The notes under the pieces are model-generated. The model did not search any database and was not told where the DNA came from. It was given only the letters and a program-made list of their open reading frames with translations. From contig OZ020250.1 in NCBI GenBank assembly GCA_963971285.1, positions 14,058,499 to 14,122,498 on the forward strand: a stretch of DNA of 64,000 bases, given 5' to 3'. Source of the DNA: Astropecten irregularis (Eukaryota > Echinodermata > Asteroidea > Paxillosida > Astropectinidae). Below are positions 1 to 13,500 of the stretch, piece by piece; positions within the stretch are counted from its first letter, which is position 1; each line of letters begins with the position of its first letter. Made by a program: the position numbers and the translations under genes.

Positions 1-215
1 TCTGAGCAGAGGACTCGACTTGAATCTCTGAGCAGAGGACTCAACTTGAGTCTGAGCAGAATACTCGACTTGAGCGTCTAAGCAGAAGACTCGTCTTGAG
101 TCTGTGAGCAGAAGACTTGACTTGAGTCTCTGAGCAGATCAACTTGAGGACTCAACTTGAGTCTGTGAGCAGAAGACTTGATAATTGAGTGTCTGAGCTG
201 AGGGCTTGAGTCACA
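1..215. repeat. Tandem repeat of 26-30 bp (tctgagcagaggactcgactt)
   Basis: About eight degenerate units of a ctgagcaga-gactc-acttgag motif, with length variation. It runs off the left edge. Confidence 0.85.
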
Positions 216-414
216 TACATGGTGACTGGAATCTCCACAAAGTCAAATACCTCAACTTAACTTACTATAAATTAAAAATAAGTGGTAGTACAAAATTCAC
301 AAGTCCTGTTTTGCGAATTAGGTTTTACCAGTAACATGTAAAAATCCAACCAGTAATTTTTTACATTTGAATATTTATAATGCTGCAGCACTGTGATATC
401 CACGACGTATACAC

Positions 415-515
415 TTCTTTGGGATAACACAGCAACTAGCGTGCATTCAGCCTTCGATAAAGATCCTGCTAGGATCGAAAGGCTTCAGGCCCTCCCAATT
501 CCAAGCATTTTCTAA
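415..515. repeat. Dispersed repeat with tcctgctaggatcgaaa, copy 1
   Basis: It contains gatcctgctaggatcgaaag and ccaagcatttt. Related copies lie at 5856-5920, 10985-11117 and (inverted) 19370-19470. It lies in the part of the window where the missing C' exon of the modular gene was sought. Confidence 0.65.
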
Positions 516-566
516 CGATAACTAATAACAATACAGATAACTAAACAAATTAATGCTATGACCTAC

Positions 567-1537
567 CTATTGGGACATTTTCAGAATGGACGAACTGGTG
601 ATTCCAATAGGGCTCATTGGCAGGGTTGAAAAGGTACAGTGTGTAGGAGATTGGATCGGAGCAGCTATCCAGAACTGCACTTGCTTTGATTGGGAAGGGC
701 TACCAAGAAAATAAAAGTTGATATGCCATCAAATGTTAATACTTGACACAGCAATGAGAAAAGGATAAACACTATAAATGCAACTCACAATATATAGAGC
801 CTGGCTTCTAAATGTAACTATCCATGATCAATGGGGACTCAAATTAGACTAGTGGCCAACTATGATCCAAAAACAAAGCACGGGTTTGAATTTGATAGTT
901 CAGGGCCCAATTTCATGGAATCCGTTACCGTTAGCAACAATTCTTCGCTTACGGTAGCAGAATTTTTTTGGTTATGGTTTAGCGTATTTAACGGAGGAGT
1001 TTCCTTTTTGGTAACTGTGAGCAAGGAATTTGTGCAGAATGAATACCACAGCGCGTTAGCAGAAAATGATCACGGTTACCCGTAACGGGTTCCATGAAAT
1101 TGGGCCCAGGGCTAGTGATTATACAGGCAGAATGTCGCCAGGCAAAGTCCATCCCTTGTCCTGGCCTGGCCTGGCTCTTCAGTGGCTGTGCCCAAGCAGC
1201 ATTAGCATTTCTCTCTTGTCCATAAGGTCAACAGTATAGGTTGTCCGCACTGAAGCACAAGATATGCATAGAAATCCTCCACGTAACAACCACAGCTATA
1301 GCCACACATTGTCAGCTAAGATCTGGCTGAATTGTTTACAGCATATTACCAATCAGAATAAGACTTGACTAGAGGTCCATAATAATGTACAGACAAATGA
1401 ACTTACATTTCCACCAAGGACAACGGTTCCCGAGCATGAGAAACCTTTACAGTCGTCGTGCTTACTGCAGGTGAAGCCATAGGGAGGGCGTAGTGAAACT
1501 ACCAGCTCTTCCATCTTGATACACTGCAAATCAGGCC
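567..1537 (-). CDS. Second module exons A' and B' of the modular secreted protein
   Basis: A' (1537-1407) encodes CIKMEELVVSLRPPYGF and then TCSKHDDCKGFSC; B' (699-567) encodes AVLDSCSDPISYTLYLFNP and ends HSENVPI. Both align with exons A and B in cysteine position, exon ends and phase. The expected C' exon was not found in 1-566 and probably lies outside the window. The intron between A' and B' contains an inverted-repeat element (902-1108). Confidence 0.77.
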
Positions 1538-4500
1538 CTGGAGGTAAGAATTTGTAGAAAGCCGAATAACACCATACTTTACAATGGGAGACTTTGGAGA
1601 ACTGGTCTTCAAGTCAACAGTGCAAGCGCACACAGGCGTACACATGCGTAAAACAACGCGCGCATGCTCACAATTTCGTGCGCGTGCGCTGTTGACTCGA
1701 AGACCGGTTCTCCAAAGTCTCCCATTGATAACATGTATTTCCTCTTCATCACAATTCAATATAATTTTTAAAGAATGGAAAGCAAACGATTGGAATGGAA
1801 GAGGAGGCAGAAACCAATAAAGCACAAGCTTGTGTAAGGCCTGCCATACAAAACAAAATACACAACAAAAACAAAAAACAGGTACATGTAGCATACCAAA
1901 ACAGAAATCTTCACAAATTTAACTTTAACTTTAATATACAGGGTATGAAGATGGTGATGGTAGAAACATCCTGTTAACAATGTTCTGCCTGAAATGCTGT
2001 ATTTGCAACTCTTTTGTAAGGCCAAAATCAAAAGTCATGGAATTGTGCTATAAATATGTGTATTTCACTGAATTTGGCAATAGGGTTTTTATGGGGGAAC
2101 AAGTTTATGTTAGGGCTACAGACCACATTAGAGCAACAAATTTGTGTCTCCTCAATATCATTTTGTTTCTCACAGACTAAAAGAATTTTAATGTCGGAAA
2201 TGTTTTCGTTTGCAATCTTCATAGTCCAAAACCTCTCTCTATATAATTTAGTTAAGCTGGGTTTCCTAACAAAGGGAAAAACGAAGGGTTTATTTATGCA
2301 CACAAATCTATGGGATTGTTGCACTAATGCTGAAACCTGAATAATAATTAAATAGGAACCAGGAATCAGGAATAATAAAGTGATCATTAGGGAGACATCA
2401 GGAATTAGGGAAACATTTTGATGTTACAGTGTTCCTAAGGTATCAGTTACCTTTTAAAGAAATATTTTTACGGTCCACATCTTAATAAAAGACGGAGAAT
2501 AATCTCAATATGAACCAAAGATCCTATAGCTGCAAAAGATAGCCTACTCTTCCAAAATCACACGCAACCAGATGAAGTACGCACAGGCGGCAATTTTAGT
2601 AAGCAAAATTTACTGTTTTCATTTGGTGTGTGATTCTGGCCAAATAAATAATAATAATATGCCTTAATAGTGAATATAAATATTATTCAGGTGACAGTTT
2701 CGTCTTTTTACAACATGTACAACAGTTGAATTTGACGTTGATAACATCAGAAATAGTTCCGTTGCTTGCTAAAATGGCGGCCAAATGATACTTCACTTTT
2801 TAGGCTGAGTAGGCTATCTTGCGCCAGCGGCGCTATCTTTGACATGAACATATGTTAATTTCAAGTTCATTGTTTCTGGAGGATGTTTAGAAATAGGTAA
2901 GTAAAGTTTTGTGCATGACTCTATGGGGAAAGTCTCCCTTAGTATCCACTTTTCTCATATTAAATACCTGGACTGGTCGTGGGGCAATCTGGCGTTTGTA
3001 TCACTGTTGGAGGCAGTAAAGGAATCGGCGCTGGAGACAGAAGATCTCCCTCAAACACAAGATCCAACTACATATATGTACATCCAAAAGAAAACAACAA
3101 CAAAAGAAATCATAAATACAATTGTTTGACTTTGATTTGGCTGATCCATTTTATCAAACATTTTTATCAAACTAGGATAAAGATCCTGTTTAGAATAGTC
3201 CTGATCAAAAACAAGCCAACAAACAAAACTTTTACCCCGATCTGAAAACCTCCTTGGACCTTCTCAAACTCCACGCCAATGGCCACATCCAACGTCACAA
3301 ATCCAAGATAGTTAATTTGAAGCCCTGAAGAAAAAACAAACAAAAATCCAAAGATGAGTTTAAGTTATTGGCAAAATGAGAATGGTCAATGAGAATACCA
3401 AAGTTTGCCCAAACACCACCACCCAAAACCGTGTTTGCTATTATATCATGGCATTAAATCGAGGAATGTCATTGGTCAACACCCAATCACTTGCTTGCAT
3501 ACATGCATGAGCTGATGTATAACAACAAAAGTGATTCAATCCACCGACCCCCAGAATACCGTACCAGCATTCGATGGTAGAGCACTGGAACGGTATTCTA
3601 GAGCTCACAAGTTCCAGCTCCAACCAAAGACATAAATAACCTATAGACCGACAATAGAGGGTGTGAGCGCGTAATTTTGGAAACAGACGCCATCTCAAAA
3701 AAATATGGGCAAAGTGCACGTCACTCAGTGCGTGAGCCGCACGTAAACAATGATTTTATTTCAAAATCTTGCAAAGATTCTAAAAGAGGCCAGTTGCGCA
3801 CGTAATCTCGCGCTAGTTCCCTCTCATAAAATCAAGATGAAATTTCAAACACGAAAGTTTTCATTCAATCTTCCCATTATTTGAGAAAAATATATTACTG
3901 TGCAATAGTACGTGAGTTATTCTTAATACTCCAATGTGTTTAAAGTGGATACCTACCGGTATTCGTTTTCATCTAGAATTTCCTGTTTGAATAAATCCTT
4001 CCTATTCAATTGTGTGTAAAAGTAACTATTTTTGCCCATAGTTTGGCAATAGTCGGGTGCCGTCACAATTACGGTACCCCGCCATGCATTTTAATAGGGC
4101 GGTGTCGGTCTATGGGTTATTTATGTCTGTGGGTCCAACCCCTTCCTAAAAAACCCAACAAAGATTGTAAAAGTTAAAGAAAAAGAGATGTCCCACCTGG
4201 TATGTCGAAGGTGTCCCCATGGGAGATGCTCTCTTCGATGTAGGGTGTCGGGGAGCCTGGATCTTGGACAAGGAGACCCATCTGCGGTGGATCCTCACAG
4301 GGATGCAGTTTCACTCTCAGTTTCACGCTATTGCTCTGAGGAACAAAACCAAACAAGAACAGGGTATTATCTTACAAGTTCTGGCAGTCCAATTCTTTGA
4401 AGAAGACAGCCTGATTTACTTATTCCTGCCATGATTAAAGGTAATATCATACTTTGGTTTTTGAAATGCAGATTCATGGGCAAAAATATCAAAAACGTCT

Positions 4501-7500
4501 TTAAAAGATTAAAAGTCATTTTGGTCACTGGCTTTACTCTTTTCTAGATAATTACAGCATTTCAGACAGAAAATGTTAACAGTATGTTTCTACCATCGCC
4601 ATCTTTATACCCTGTAAGTTATAGGTAAATCTGTGAAGATTTCTGTTTCGGTATGCTACCAAAGTATCATAAAAAGCAGTCAGGGTTGCAGGACGGAGGA
4701 AAACATGTACCAGGCTAGGAGTTCAAAAGAGACATGACCAAAATCTAATTTTTTTAATAGTTTTTTAGTACAAAAACAAGCTGCGACAAAATTTGTCATA
4801 AACATAGACAAACACATGTTCAGTTCTTATATTGACAAATTCTAATGCCAATTTCACAATCAGAATAAAAATCAATTTTTATGTGGAACAAAAACCAAAA
4901 GAAAACAAAGAAAACACCTGTGACATAATTTGTACTTAACATAGAAGGCCACATAAATAGTACTGGTATGATTAACATATGCTCTAAGTACATGTACAAT
5001 TATCTCTAATGATATGCAATTTTCTTTTATGTATGCAATGACCACATGGAGGCAATGCATGTACATGTATACATGTACTGTATTAATCTCAATCTTTACT
5101 ACATGTATATAAAGCTGGGTACACTTAAAGGTAACATCATACTTTGGTTTTTGTCAAAGAAATGCAAATTCATGGGCAAAAATATCAAGGAAGATACAGC
5201 AACAGTTATCTGTGAAAATTTCAGTCCAATACGGTGTCCAATTTATAAAAAAAAACAGTGAAAAACATCCACAGTATTTCTTAAATCTTGTCACCGAAAT
5301 TGTTATCTTTAAAAGGACAAAATTTTTTTTGGTCATTGGTTTTACTCTTTTCTGGATAAATAAAGCATTTCAGGCAAAACAATTTTAATGGCATGTTTCT
5401 ACCATCACCATCTTCATACCTTGTATAGGTAAATCTGTGGAGATTTCTGTTTCGGTATGCTTCCAAAGTATGATACTACCTTTCATGTTTTTTTTTTCTA
5501 TAGGTATTTCTTATTGTTTGCAATGCTTGAGACTCATTCCCATATTGCTTCCACGTACAATTATGAGACTAAAAATAACGAGAAAAAAAGAAGAGGAGAA
5601 GAACACAAGAGCATTTCTTGGAATATGCAAATTTACATATGATTGGAAGAACTGCACATCGAGTAAACAACAGATGCACATGTCATTGATTTGCTAAACA
5701 TCACATTAACTTGTCCGTACGTGTACCAGTATTACATGGACCGGTATGCTGGTGCCATTATGCATGTGAACATGTCATGCTGACTTGCAACATTCAATTG
5801 TTTTAAAAAAGGAAAAGGATGTTTCTGGTATTTAAATTTTGTAATGTCATTTAGCCTTTGACATCCTGCTAGGATCGAAACGTCAGGCCCTCGTAACTCC
5901 AAGCATTTGATATATTTCAGGTCGTAAGTTTAGGTTGATGTACTGTTTGTAGCAGTTTATTACTTGTATATTCATGTATTTCAATTCTGTGTTAGAAAAT
6001 CAGTTCCCAAATGTTAAAACATGATAATGTTCAATGTTGCTGAACAACATCTGTTTGTACATTAACTCCCTGGCCATTGTTAATGCATAGGGCCTAGCAT
6101 AGGTAGTATTCATTTATCCATATAACATCATCTTTGAGTGATCCCCCATGTACCATTTCTCAGGTTGCAGCATTGCTGTGTGTATCTTAAATGATCCTTG
6201 GGATGTTGTGGTATGTGAGTGGTTTCATGTCTTCTGACTGCCAAACAAACAAAGGCAATTGACTTTTAGGGACACTGCCAAAATAAGGCTGAATAGCTCA
6301 GTTGGTAAGAGCACCAGTACTGTATTCCAAAGGTTGCTGGTCGAATCCTACTCAAGAACATTTTTCTTTTAACGGTTCACTTTCCAATGACTTAACATTT
6401 ATCCAGTCAGTTTCCCTTGTGGTTATTTGATTTTAAAACACTACAAATTCAAAACATATGTGGTAAATTCCAAATTGGAATAAAAGAACTTGAGCGGGGT
6501 AAACCATTTTTGTATTTTTCTGATTCTAAGCTTTCTATTTTTGTGTGCTTGGATCCATTTTTAGCTCTTTTTGTTTGTTTAAGTGCCCCTTAATGATAAT
6601 TTCAAAATGAAAGCAGGAAACTGGATGATCTAAGATAATCATTCTGGTGTGATCAAAGAAAAACAGACTTCATGAATGCCAATGTTGCATATTTTTGTTG
6701 GCGAGAGGCCAAACATCCTACCAGAGGTCTGTCAATCCCATTCTGTTCAGAAATTGACTCTGATTTCTATTTTTGAATGAGTCTGAAGGGTAAATTTAGG
6801 TTTTCAAAATGTTTTCTCGGGCAGAATCCAAAGAGATCATCAGGGTACGTTGCAGTGTCTGGATTTCATACCGAATGACCCATATCCTACATGTAGTCAT
6901 AAATATCCTGTCCGCACTAGACTTAAAATGGTCAAACTTATACTGAGACGATGGCAACTTTTCCCATTTTAAGTGCGGACAGCATGGGATGTTTTCCTCT
7001 CAGTCACTTTTCTCTCAGTGCCCAGTGGTTACTTCTACCGGCCAACTGCTACCCAGGAAAAGTTACCTGGACACTTTTCCCAAGTACCCTCATGAGTCAT
7101 TATACTGCCTGCTCGGTAACTTCTACCATGCTGTCTCGGTTAATTTTCCTATATCGAAAGTCCAAGTGCGGACATTGCATTGGTTACATTTGACAATTTT
7201 AACATTGTCTCAGTAAAACCTTCAAAAATAAAAGTCCAGTGCAGACACGGCATTTATCCACAACTATTAAAATCAATGAGAGATGGGTGGCCTCTGTCGT
7301 TTCTATCCTAGCAGGACCTGACAGGGAAGGATGGCAGTGACATCAACACTTTTGTGAGTACCGGTACATGCGGTTTTGAGTGAAGAGAACCGAATGGACT
7401 CTCAACATTTCAGAGGAGTATACCGGCAGACCTTATCTACGGTGCATCCATCCTGCAATCGAAGCAGTGTAATCAAATCGAGGCTTGGATTCAAAGTAGT

Positions 7501-10500
7501 CTGGTACCAGTTTTCTTTTTTAGAATTGGTGTTATCTTATACAACCGGTACACAAGGAAGGTGACAAGATGGATGTGCCATGAATAAGCCATACACATGT
7601 AGGCCTGCTCTTTTCATCATCAGGAGAGACGCTAGAGATTCTAGTAGTGAAGAATTGTTATAGAGCTTCCTGAGTGCGGTCAGGTGTGACCGTTCCAGCA
7701 CAGAATTGCTGATGAGTCCATCAGAACCGAGACCAAAATGCGTGACCAAATTATCTTGCAGTTTCCTGATGCTTAATATCATGCATCTACTCATTATCTA
7801 ATACGAAGATGGAATAAAAATGCGATTGAGTATTAAATGAGTAGGCCTAAATCCCAGTTGTGCTTGTACCTAGTTTGCAGGTAAATTGAGATTTTAAACC
7901 CCGATCTCTGCTTCGCTGGCAAAGTCAGCAATACCGGGGTACAAAAATAATGCTGATGGCATAATCTTAAAAATCTGTAGTGAATCAACGTAGCCATTAC
8001 AAAATGCAATCACATAAGCTGCGTTCGAGCGAGCTACTCGTGTTAACACGAGTATACTCCTGAGCGCTCGAACGGCCGGAGTACGACACTCGGGTCAGCG
8101 AGAGTATACTCTCCAACGTTGGGGAGTATACTCCGGAGAGTATTGCGCGCGCATCACACTCGTGTTACCAGGAGTAACCGCTCGAACGCAGCCATAATGA
8201 TTAATAGGGCACTTTGATTTAGATTGAGCGTTTATTCTCAGTATACAGCAATGGTGGTGCCCAGCCAGCCGTGGCATCTACTAGTACTGATGCATGCCGC
8301 TCCTTATATGCATGTTACGTTTTGCTCATGTGCACGAATGTGCGATTTGGTCTGTCTCTTCAGTCAATCATCAACATTTCAGATTGGAATCAATAAATTT
8401 GACAAATTATGTGTTAAATCAATAGAATTTTATGTTGTCATCCTAAAAATCCATTTTCCGTTTCAAGGAGCCGATTCTGTGAATTCCATCCGAAAATCAG
8501 TGGCCCTACCTTTAACACAAGAGTTGTACTTGTACATGGTGTCACTGTAAAAAATCCCTTCACGGAATCCGTTATGACCTATTATTTTATGGGCTATATG
8601 CTACACGTGAATTCTATTTCATGGAATCTGTAAGCAAGACTTTTGGTTAATAACAAAGAATTTTGAGGGTAAATGTGATTATTGTTCTGCTGACGCACTG
8701 TCATATGGATGTATTCTACAGAAAGTCCTTGCTTAGCATAGTGAGAAAGTTGGCGGTGATTGACCGCATGATTGTACACTGTATGCCATAGAGCTACGTA
8801 GCGTAGTCAGTCCTTGTCGCATTTGCGAACTTCCAGCGAATTTAAGTGAGAGGGTGCTATAATATTTTAATTTCGAAAGGCATGGTGTAACCGTGAAGGA
8901 TTCGGAGAGGGCAAGATTATTTCGGCCGTTTTTCTGCTATCCAGACGAACAAAGCATAAAAAAGTACATGAAACAACATCTGTAAGAAAGTTCACTTCTG
9001 TTTAAGTACCAAAATCAGCCAAAACGCACATCTTAGCAAATCCTACCTATTATGCTCCCTATCTATACACATTTCTTATGGAGGTGCTGAAACTGCACGA
9101 CAGCATAGAAACAAATGAGAAACAAACAATAGTATTGATAAACAACTCTTATCACTTTGCAACAAAAGTACTGAAATCACTTTACATCAGGTCAAAAATA
9201 ATTCAAGAGGGAAAAGTGTAAAATAACAAAGGGAATATTATCCTTGTAACAGCGACAGCAAGAGGTTCGAAAACAAGGATATGACTTCCTGTTCAGATTT
9301 TGCTGACCAGAATCACTGAATGGGTAGCGGAATAGCAGAAGGAAGTTCCAGATAGAAGGGGGGGGGGGGGGTGGCAGAGAGAAGGACAGATGACTGATGA
9401 CCATACAACTTGTTGTGGATGCCTGGGGATACAAGTAAACATTTTATAAATGGGACTCATATAGTTCTTGGAGATGTCAATTTATACATTTATGTATCAC
9501 ACCGTACCTAGGTAAGTACTGGACTTTGTTACACAATGTGTCTTGAAACCAGTGACCAATACTCGCTATGCCTAAAGGCCTAAAGAAATGAGAAGTCCCT
9601 TTTAAAAACCTCGGCTCAACCCCCCTCTAACTCACCCTTTCTGTCCTTCATCTAAAAGCCGAAAATACATTTTGTGAAATGGAAGCTCATTTTCTTAATA
9701 TTCAGAATCGAGCATCTGCTTTGGATTTTGTTTCTCTTTTACTGTTTATGTACTCTAAAGGAGAGAAACACTGATACCAGTTGGGCCCAGCCATTGAAAA
9801 GCCAGGCCAGGCCAGGCCAGGTCTGGGTTTTGCCTGGGGTCTTGGGCTTCTATAATTTCTACCCTTGAACTAAAACAACATCAAAGAACCAGCTAATTGA
9901 CAGACTGAGTCAACACTGATCATGGAAAGTATCCAGAAGCCAGTACAGAAGTACAGAAGTTCAGAGCTACCAAAATGAGGATTTCAGTCTTGAAGGCCTG
10001 GGCCTGACCAGGCTTTTCAAAGACTGGGCCCAACCAGCTGTTAACTTGCTCTCCCTTTAGTCTAAAAAAAAAAAAAAGTCAGAGCCCCATCCCAAACTTT
10101 GGTTTCAAAAGGCAATTGGAATTTTAGCGGGGCAATTTTCTTATCCAACAGAAGAACCCAAACTTTGTCTGGAAAAAAAGTTTGTTGACCGGAATTTGTT
10201 CTTATCATCAGGGTAGAAAGTTTGTTCAACTCCATCTGTCTCCTCCAGCGACATGAAGGAATTTCTTTTTTTTTTTAGGGCAAAGGGTCAAGGGGTTCAA
10301 GGTGCAAACGCTTCACGAGAAATGATGAGAACCTGAAGCCTCCAGGAGCAGGTCTGTCAAGTCTGCAGCTGAGTCAAGATGTGGTACTGATTTACTACCA
10401 GGGTCCGGGAAGGTTGGACAATTCTGTCTTAAAGATAGGACAGTTGTTCAGTCAAGCTAGTCCTTCACTTCACACAAGATGCCTGCGTGCTTTGCCATAT

Positions 10501-13500
10501 TGGATGCCAAAAATAAGTTCAAACATATATAATTAAACAATCGATCAAAATGTAAACTTCTGCCAATTCCGACTGGAATTTTGTCACCGACACAACGAAA
10601 GTAGCATGGAAGTATCAAATGTGTGCATTTTTTTATTTTCGTTTTAAAACTGATTTGGATTTGGATTTTTTTTAGTTTTCCCTAATATCCAGTTTCACGA
10701 ACTGGCACGAAAGTCATTTTCCCACAGTAAAGTGTAGGAACACACATTTATACATGTGTGTAAATCTGTTAAAATCGATTAGTGCAATGAACAAACATAT
10801 TTTTGAGAAGGAAGTAAAAATTGTCGTAATTTAGTAAAGTTTTATTTGAAAAAAGCCAATTTTAAAAAGTCGTGAACTTCAAGCAGCTATATCTCAAAAT
10901 ATAAATACATTTTCTTTTAAAGTTGTGTGTTACTTCATTGTGTCGGTGACGATTTGTTCAAGTAATAAACTGCTGCGAACTGCTCATCAGCCAAAATAAC
11001 CAACTGAAATATTTTTATAAAATGTTTGGACTTAGGAGGGCTTGAAGCGTTTCAATCCAAGGAGGATCTTTAGCCTTCCATCCTGCTAAGATCTAAATGT
11101 ATCAGGTCCTCCTTACTAGTGTTGTGCAAAATAATTTAATATTTGTTTACGGAAAAAAAAAAAATATGGTTACGTGTTATACAATTTAATCACCTTTTAA
11201 ATGACAACGTAGGCCTACTTTGGAACATCTTCAACATGGACGTACATATAGAAGGACGGTCAGAATATTTTTCGGGGATCTCGTTCCCGATCGGAAGGCT
11301 TTTTACAATGTTTTTTTTAGATCAAATATATGAACAGTGTGTTTCTACTTGGCGGAATGGACAAAATAAACGACTGTTGTGTTTTTTTTATCATGAACCA
11401 AACGTGAGCTCCGGTGAGTCCAAATTTTAGTTTATATTGGTTTCGGTTAATCCTTTTTGAAAATTAGTATTCGGAAACGTTCAATCCGTGTGGGTTACGG
11501 GTAATCTATAACCGAATAAAAAGCACAGCACTAACTCCTTACTCCAAGCATTGCCTACAATTCGATAACTTGATGGGTGATGTCCATTATTCTTAGACCA
11601 AGGACAAGAGGATCAAGGAACAACAATGAAACCACTCGTCCTTGAACAGACTTCTTTTGTTCAAAGTTGTCCTTGGATATGTACAAAGGTGTGCTTATTA
11701 TAGTCTATGAGGCGTCTTTAAGTACAGGGACAATAGAAGACACAATGTCTTATCCTTGGACACACACAGTATCACTACATGAAACACCAATAGTGCGTTG
11801 TTGTCTGTGTCTTTCTTAAAAAATATCGAAATAAATTTTCTTCCTTGTGCACCAGGGAAATCATTGACACACATCCCTCTGAAAGAGCCTGTAAATGAGT
11901 TAGAGGAACCCAGGCTTTCAATGCATTGCCTACAACTCTTAAAACTGTAATGTCCTTAACTTGTCCCTCTCTCATGTCTTTACAGGGTGGTCAAGAAGAA
12001 GTTGGTAATGTTTTTCCAAAACAAAAAAATGACACTCAAAAGTTCAAGTATTTTAGCTTATATTTAACAAGCACTATCTCCTATTATGAAAAAAGAACAA
12101 AACAAATTGATCATTCCTAAGAGGAGTTATGTCTATTTTGATAATGGTACTCATTTTGCAAGCTGTCCATGGAATGTAGAATGAATCTAAGTAGCAATGG
12201 GAATGTATAGGCCTACAGCTAAAAAAGCCTAAAATGCTTTATACTTTACATTGGTTTTGTCAATAATTCCATGGACAGCTTGCAAAATGAGTACCTTTAT
12301 TATTCTAGACATAACTCCTCTTAGGAAAGATCAATTTGTTTCATTCTTTTTCATGCATCTCCTGATGATCTCCCTTTTCAGATGACTAGAGCAGGCTAGT
12401 CATAATGCTGTGACCTTACCAGAAGTGCGACGAAATAAGAAGTGCGAAAGTACAAACAAATATCATGGTGTTTCCGCAAACCAATCCACATACCAATTTG
12501 GCCTATATTTTTGTTCAATTGATTTTGTGTTTTGGGAGGTTCTGGTTTCGCTGAAACTTGTGTTACATTGCTGTACATTTTCATTCTAAATAGTTTTCTT
12601 AAGTTTGTTGCTTAATTGTAATGAAATTCTTTTTCGGGCACCTCTGAAAAACAGTGGTGACACTGAGAGGTTACCCCGGGGTAAATAAGAAATGCAGTGG
12701 GTATCAGATACTGAGAAAAGTACGTTCAAGGAAAAATGCCAGTCCATGGAGCCAAGGCAACAGAGGTCAATGACCTCTAGGCCTGAAATGAGATCTTGGG
12801 CACACCAAATTATTTGTCAGTGATAGTCACCACCTACTGCTCAAAGGGCAGATAACTCAAAAAGCGTCATAAATGAACCCATGATTTAATCAGTTTGATT
12901 CAATCTGATATTATTTTTTCCTTTTTAAATTCTTTTTTATTTTGAGTTTATTCTTCATGTTTTCTATACAAACAGCACATTGGGACTGATTTCACCAATG
13001 CCATCAATCAATTTTTATGGGGCAGACATTGTGCATATCAGCGTAATATGTGATCATAGCATTATCGTGAATAACTTCCAAACCTTTCTTCCAAACCAAT
13101 GAACTTCCATACAATTTTTGACGGTATTATAACCCATAATCATAATGAAACAATGTAGTATTATCTGACTCAGTGAATACAACAGATTCAATCAATTCCA
13201 ATTTGATCAAGTAGCCCACTTAAAAAAAACGACAATCCTGTTTCAAATCTTAAGTCAATGAAAGGTGAACAAAGAAAAATTTACTAGAGGGGGATTCGAA
13301 CCTTCAACCCTCAGAATACCGTACTGGTGCTCTTTACTAAATGAGCTATCCAGTCCAATGTTGGCGGTGTCCCAAATAGTCAATTTTCTTTGTTTGATTT
13401 GGCAGAGTCTGAAGCCATGAAACAACGCACATATCGCTATATGTACCCCAAGGATCATTTAAGATACTCGCAGCATTGCTGCAGATCTGAGAAATGGTAT

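Noticed and set aside
226..285. Candidate C' exon of the modular gene
   Set aside because: No acceptor-donor pair with the required phase 1 to 0 and no match to exon C.
831..1085. 84-aa plus-strand ORF
   Set aside because: It lies almost wholly within the inverted-repeat element at 902-1108 and opposite an intron; no family features.
9358..9371. Homopolymer G run (and similar G/C runs near 14520, 34990, 38690, 47085, 61990)
   Set aside because: Simple sequence; assembly length is unreliable and no function can be argued.
10300..10370. Possible minus-strand exon (leucine-rich, after a ctgcag acceptor)
   Set aside because: Too short, and phases do not fit between module exons A and B, which already join directly.
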